DNA of 64,000 bases from Lineus longissimus (taxonomy: Eukaryota; Nemertea; Pilidiophora; Heteronemertea; Lineidae), in NCBI RefSeq assembly GCF_910592395.1, contig NC_088326.1:1989001-2053000 (forward strand), read 5' to 3'. Every line of letters begins with the position of its first letter. Position 1 is the stretch's first letter. Below, piece after piece: positions 62,156 through 64,000 of this stretch. The position numbers and the translations under genes were made by a program. The notes beneath the pieces are model-generated. The model was not told the origin of the DNA and ran no database searches. It saw nothing but the letters and a program-made list of their open reading frames with translations.

Positions 62156-63724
62156 ATGAGCGATAATGTCCCAGTAAATTTCTTTTTGCACAATCGGTTT
62201 TGGAGCGATAAAGCACTGAAGAAATGGAATTACGAAATGACGGGGAGGCCAGTCTGGTTGGTGAAAGAGGCCAGGAAAATTAAAAAAAGTGAGGTTTGCA
62301 TGTTTTACAAAATGTCGGACATCACGGCATGTCACATCCAAGCATTCCAAGACACCAACATTCCCTAACAGACCATGAATATTGATCGGCGTCTTAGCCG
62401 ACAGGCTATGCTATATCATAAAATAGAGAAGGTCGTTTATTTGATTTCAGGAAATTCAATTCAATCAATGGACTGCACGAAAAAAACTTCACTGTGCCAA
62501 AAACTACTATAATGGCTGGGCCGGAAAGTAATGAGTATTTCGCTTCATACAGGCCTATTGTAGTTTTGTTAATGTAAGTCAAGCTTTGTTTGCCCGATTC
62601 TGGCAATGTACGTATTTTACGCTATTCTAACCTATAAAGCCGTGTGGATATCCAATGTAGCACTCCAAACTTCAAAGTCATGTCAAACAGTCCTGCAAAA
62701 TTTTTGACAACTTGATGCGATGAAATTGATCAGTTAAACTTTGTTTTTACCGCATCCAGTTCCACAACCAGAAGACGAACTGGAACCCAGAGTCTGTCCA
62801 ATGGCTGCAGCCGAGCAGAAAGCCGAACAAGAAGAAATGACGCAAATGCTATCTGGCTACTTATTCAAGTCTTATATCGAAAGTGCCGCGGCTAGTGGCT
62901 GCCTCGCTGCAGGAGCGGGCCGCAATTTCCGCGCGCCGAAACCCTCCGATGAACTGGTGAAGGAAATCTGCCCCTTTATGAGCAAGGGCGAAAAGAAAGC
63001 GGCGGAACCGTCGCCAGCGAATATGCTACTGCAGGGCGGTGGTCACCTGTTTTGCCCGCCGAGTCCCGAGGAACTCTTGGAAGCTATGATCGAGGAAAAG
63101 AATAAGAGACAAGCTGCAGATAGGGAGAAAGGAAAGGCTTCGAATGGATATGTTGATCCGGACGATCTCATGAAAGCTATAATGGAGAAACAAAAAGCTG
63201 AATTTGCCGCAAAAAGTCCCGAGACGACGGACGAGTTACAGCGGTGCCCGTTTCAGCGCGACGCTCCACCTTGTCCCCCTTTGGAATGCCCTTACGGAGA
63301 CGCGCCTCGGCTAGAAATGGGTGTAGCGGAACCTCAACTCGAGGCCATCATGGCAGAGATACTGGCGCAGACGATGCAAGAACCACGTGGCGACGAAAAT
63401 GAGGAGAACGCGTGTCCGTTTCATCGCGTTGTCTCGGAGAATGCGCGACGCGCGAAGGAGCCCGAAGATGTCACAATCAGTGGAATTCCATACTCGCCGC
63501 TTGGCAAGAGAGTGAAGATGTTTATCAAGTGTTTCATCTTAAGTATGGTGACTATGATCCTCTGTGTCTGTGTCACCGCCTTGGCTATCATCTCTGGTGC
63601 GATCGCCCCGGCAAGGAATCCTTTCGGACGGACATCTGCCGAGGACCGGATTGCCCTACAGTACAGAAGACAACCAATGCTTTTCTTTCAACACCTCGCA
63701 TATGATTCGTTCCCTTACCAATAA
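62156..63724 (+). CDS. Membrane-anchored protein with seven Cys-Pro motifs
   Basis: Exons 62156-62288 and 62760-63724 join at phase 1 (codon ATT) to 365 residues; an upstream in-frame ATG at 62126 would add ten. Seven Cys-Pro dipeptides occur at about residues 57 (VCPM), 115 (ICPF), 143 (FCPP), 207 (RCPF), 216 (PCPP), 221 (ECPY) and 263 (ACPF). Between them are degenerate acidic-helical modules (PSDELVKEI, SPEELLEAMIEE, DPDDLMKAIMEKQ, PQLEAIMAEIL). A hydrophobic helix (MFIKCFILSMVTMILCVCV, continuing LAIISGAI) spans about 298-328, followed by a short basic tail. There is no signal peptide, so a cytosolic N-terminus is likely. Isolated Cys-Pro motifs flanked by hydrophobic residues resemble heme-regulatory motifs, but this is only a resemblance. 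Family not recognised. AATAAA at 63749 supports the gene end. Confidence 0.75.
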
Positions 63725-63748
63725 TGATACCCGCCGATAGGTCAACAA

Positions 63749-63754
63749 AATAAA
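63749..63754 (+). terminator. Polyadenylation signal AATAAA (Cys-Pro protein gene)
   Basis: Canonical hexamer in CAAAATAAATAATG, 25 bp after the stop codon; a second AATAAA is at 63789-63794. The short distance favours the second as the functional signal. Confidence 0.5.
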
Positions 63755-63794
63755 TAATGTGAACTAAAACATGGTGCTCGATCATCGAAATAAA

Positions 63795-64000
63795 ATGATA
63801 TGCCTAGCTTTTAGCCGCAAATTGAGTTGCTCATTTTCCTGTGCCGGACTCGCAGGCAAAGATCAGATAGATCCTACCACAGAGCTAGTGTCTGATCAGA
63901 AACAACACAAACATCAAGAAATAGGCTCTCAGAATTAGGGACAACTATCAAGGAGTGTCACAATTTTATTGCAAAATGAATTTTTCTTTACAGACATTTT
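63795..64000. other. Window end, no feature seen
   Basis: About 200 bp of 3' flank without an open frame or repeat that I recognise. Confidence 0.4.

Overview
The window is metazoan nuclear DNA. It has multi-exon genes with GT-AG introns, AATAAA polyadenylation signals, tRNA-derived SINEs, DNA-transposon MITEs and decayed LINEs. The gene repertoire (ECHDC3, eEF1A, SLC22, a secreted PLA2) together with abundant short repeats fits a non-vertebrate, probably marine, bilaterian such as a lophotrochozoan or invertebrate deuterostome. I cannot name the species. Every exon chain below was built by hand from splice signals and reading-frame phase. Where the phases close, the model is strong; where they do not, I say so. 

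Layout: 1-6.2 kb (+) is the 3' part of a coiled-coil protein gene carrying a MITE and a SINE. 6.3-9.3 kb (-) is a complete ECHDC3-like enoyl-CoA hydratase gene. It is head-to-head, across about 190 bp, with a nine- or ten-exon gene (9.46-18.26 kb, +) for a signal-peptide, single-pass membrane protein. Two MITEs and two SINE copies lie in that gene's introns and 3' region. 21.07-22.87 kb (+) is a four-exon secreted phospholipase A2 whose last exon adds five 10-residue tandem repeats to the C-terminus. 23.5-27.5 kb shows no convincing gene. 27.5-32.6 kb (+) is a three-exon gene for an unrecognised basic, Cys-containing 674-residue protein. 

33.3-46.2 kb is a segmental tandem duplication (about 5.8 and 6.0 kb units, about 6.9 kb apart). 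Each unit carries a nine-coding-exon SLC22 organic-ion transporter gene on the minus strand with intact reading frames. The promoter-side sequence of the second copy is itself partly duplicated. 47.5-49.0 kb (-) holds the last two exons of an acidic Ser/Thr-rich protein with a C-terminal membrane anchor. 49.66-52.39 kb has two 5'-truncated LINE fragments head-to-head; one is interrupted by a 248-bp palindrome-rich insertion with a clean 9-bp target-site duplication. 52.4-56.5 kb shows no convincing gene. 56.5-59.8 kb (-) is a complete seven-coding-exon eEF1A gene. 62.1-63.7 kb (+) is a two-exon gene for a membrane-anchored protein with seven Cys-Pro motifs, downstream of a CRE-like cluster. 

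These neighbours do not form one pathway. The most unusual items are the repeat-tailed PLA2, the Cys-Pro membrane protein, the transporter duplication with its multiplied promoter module, and the hairpin-repeat mobile element.
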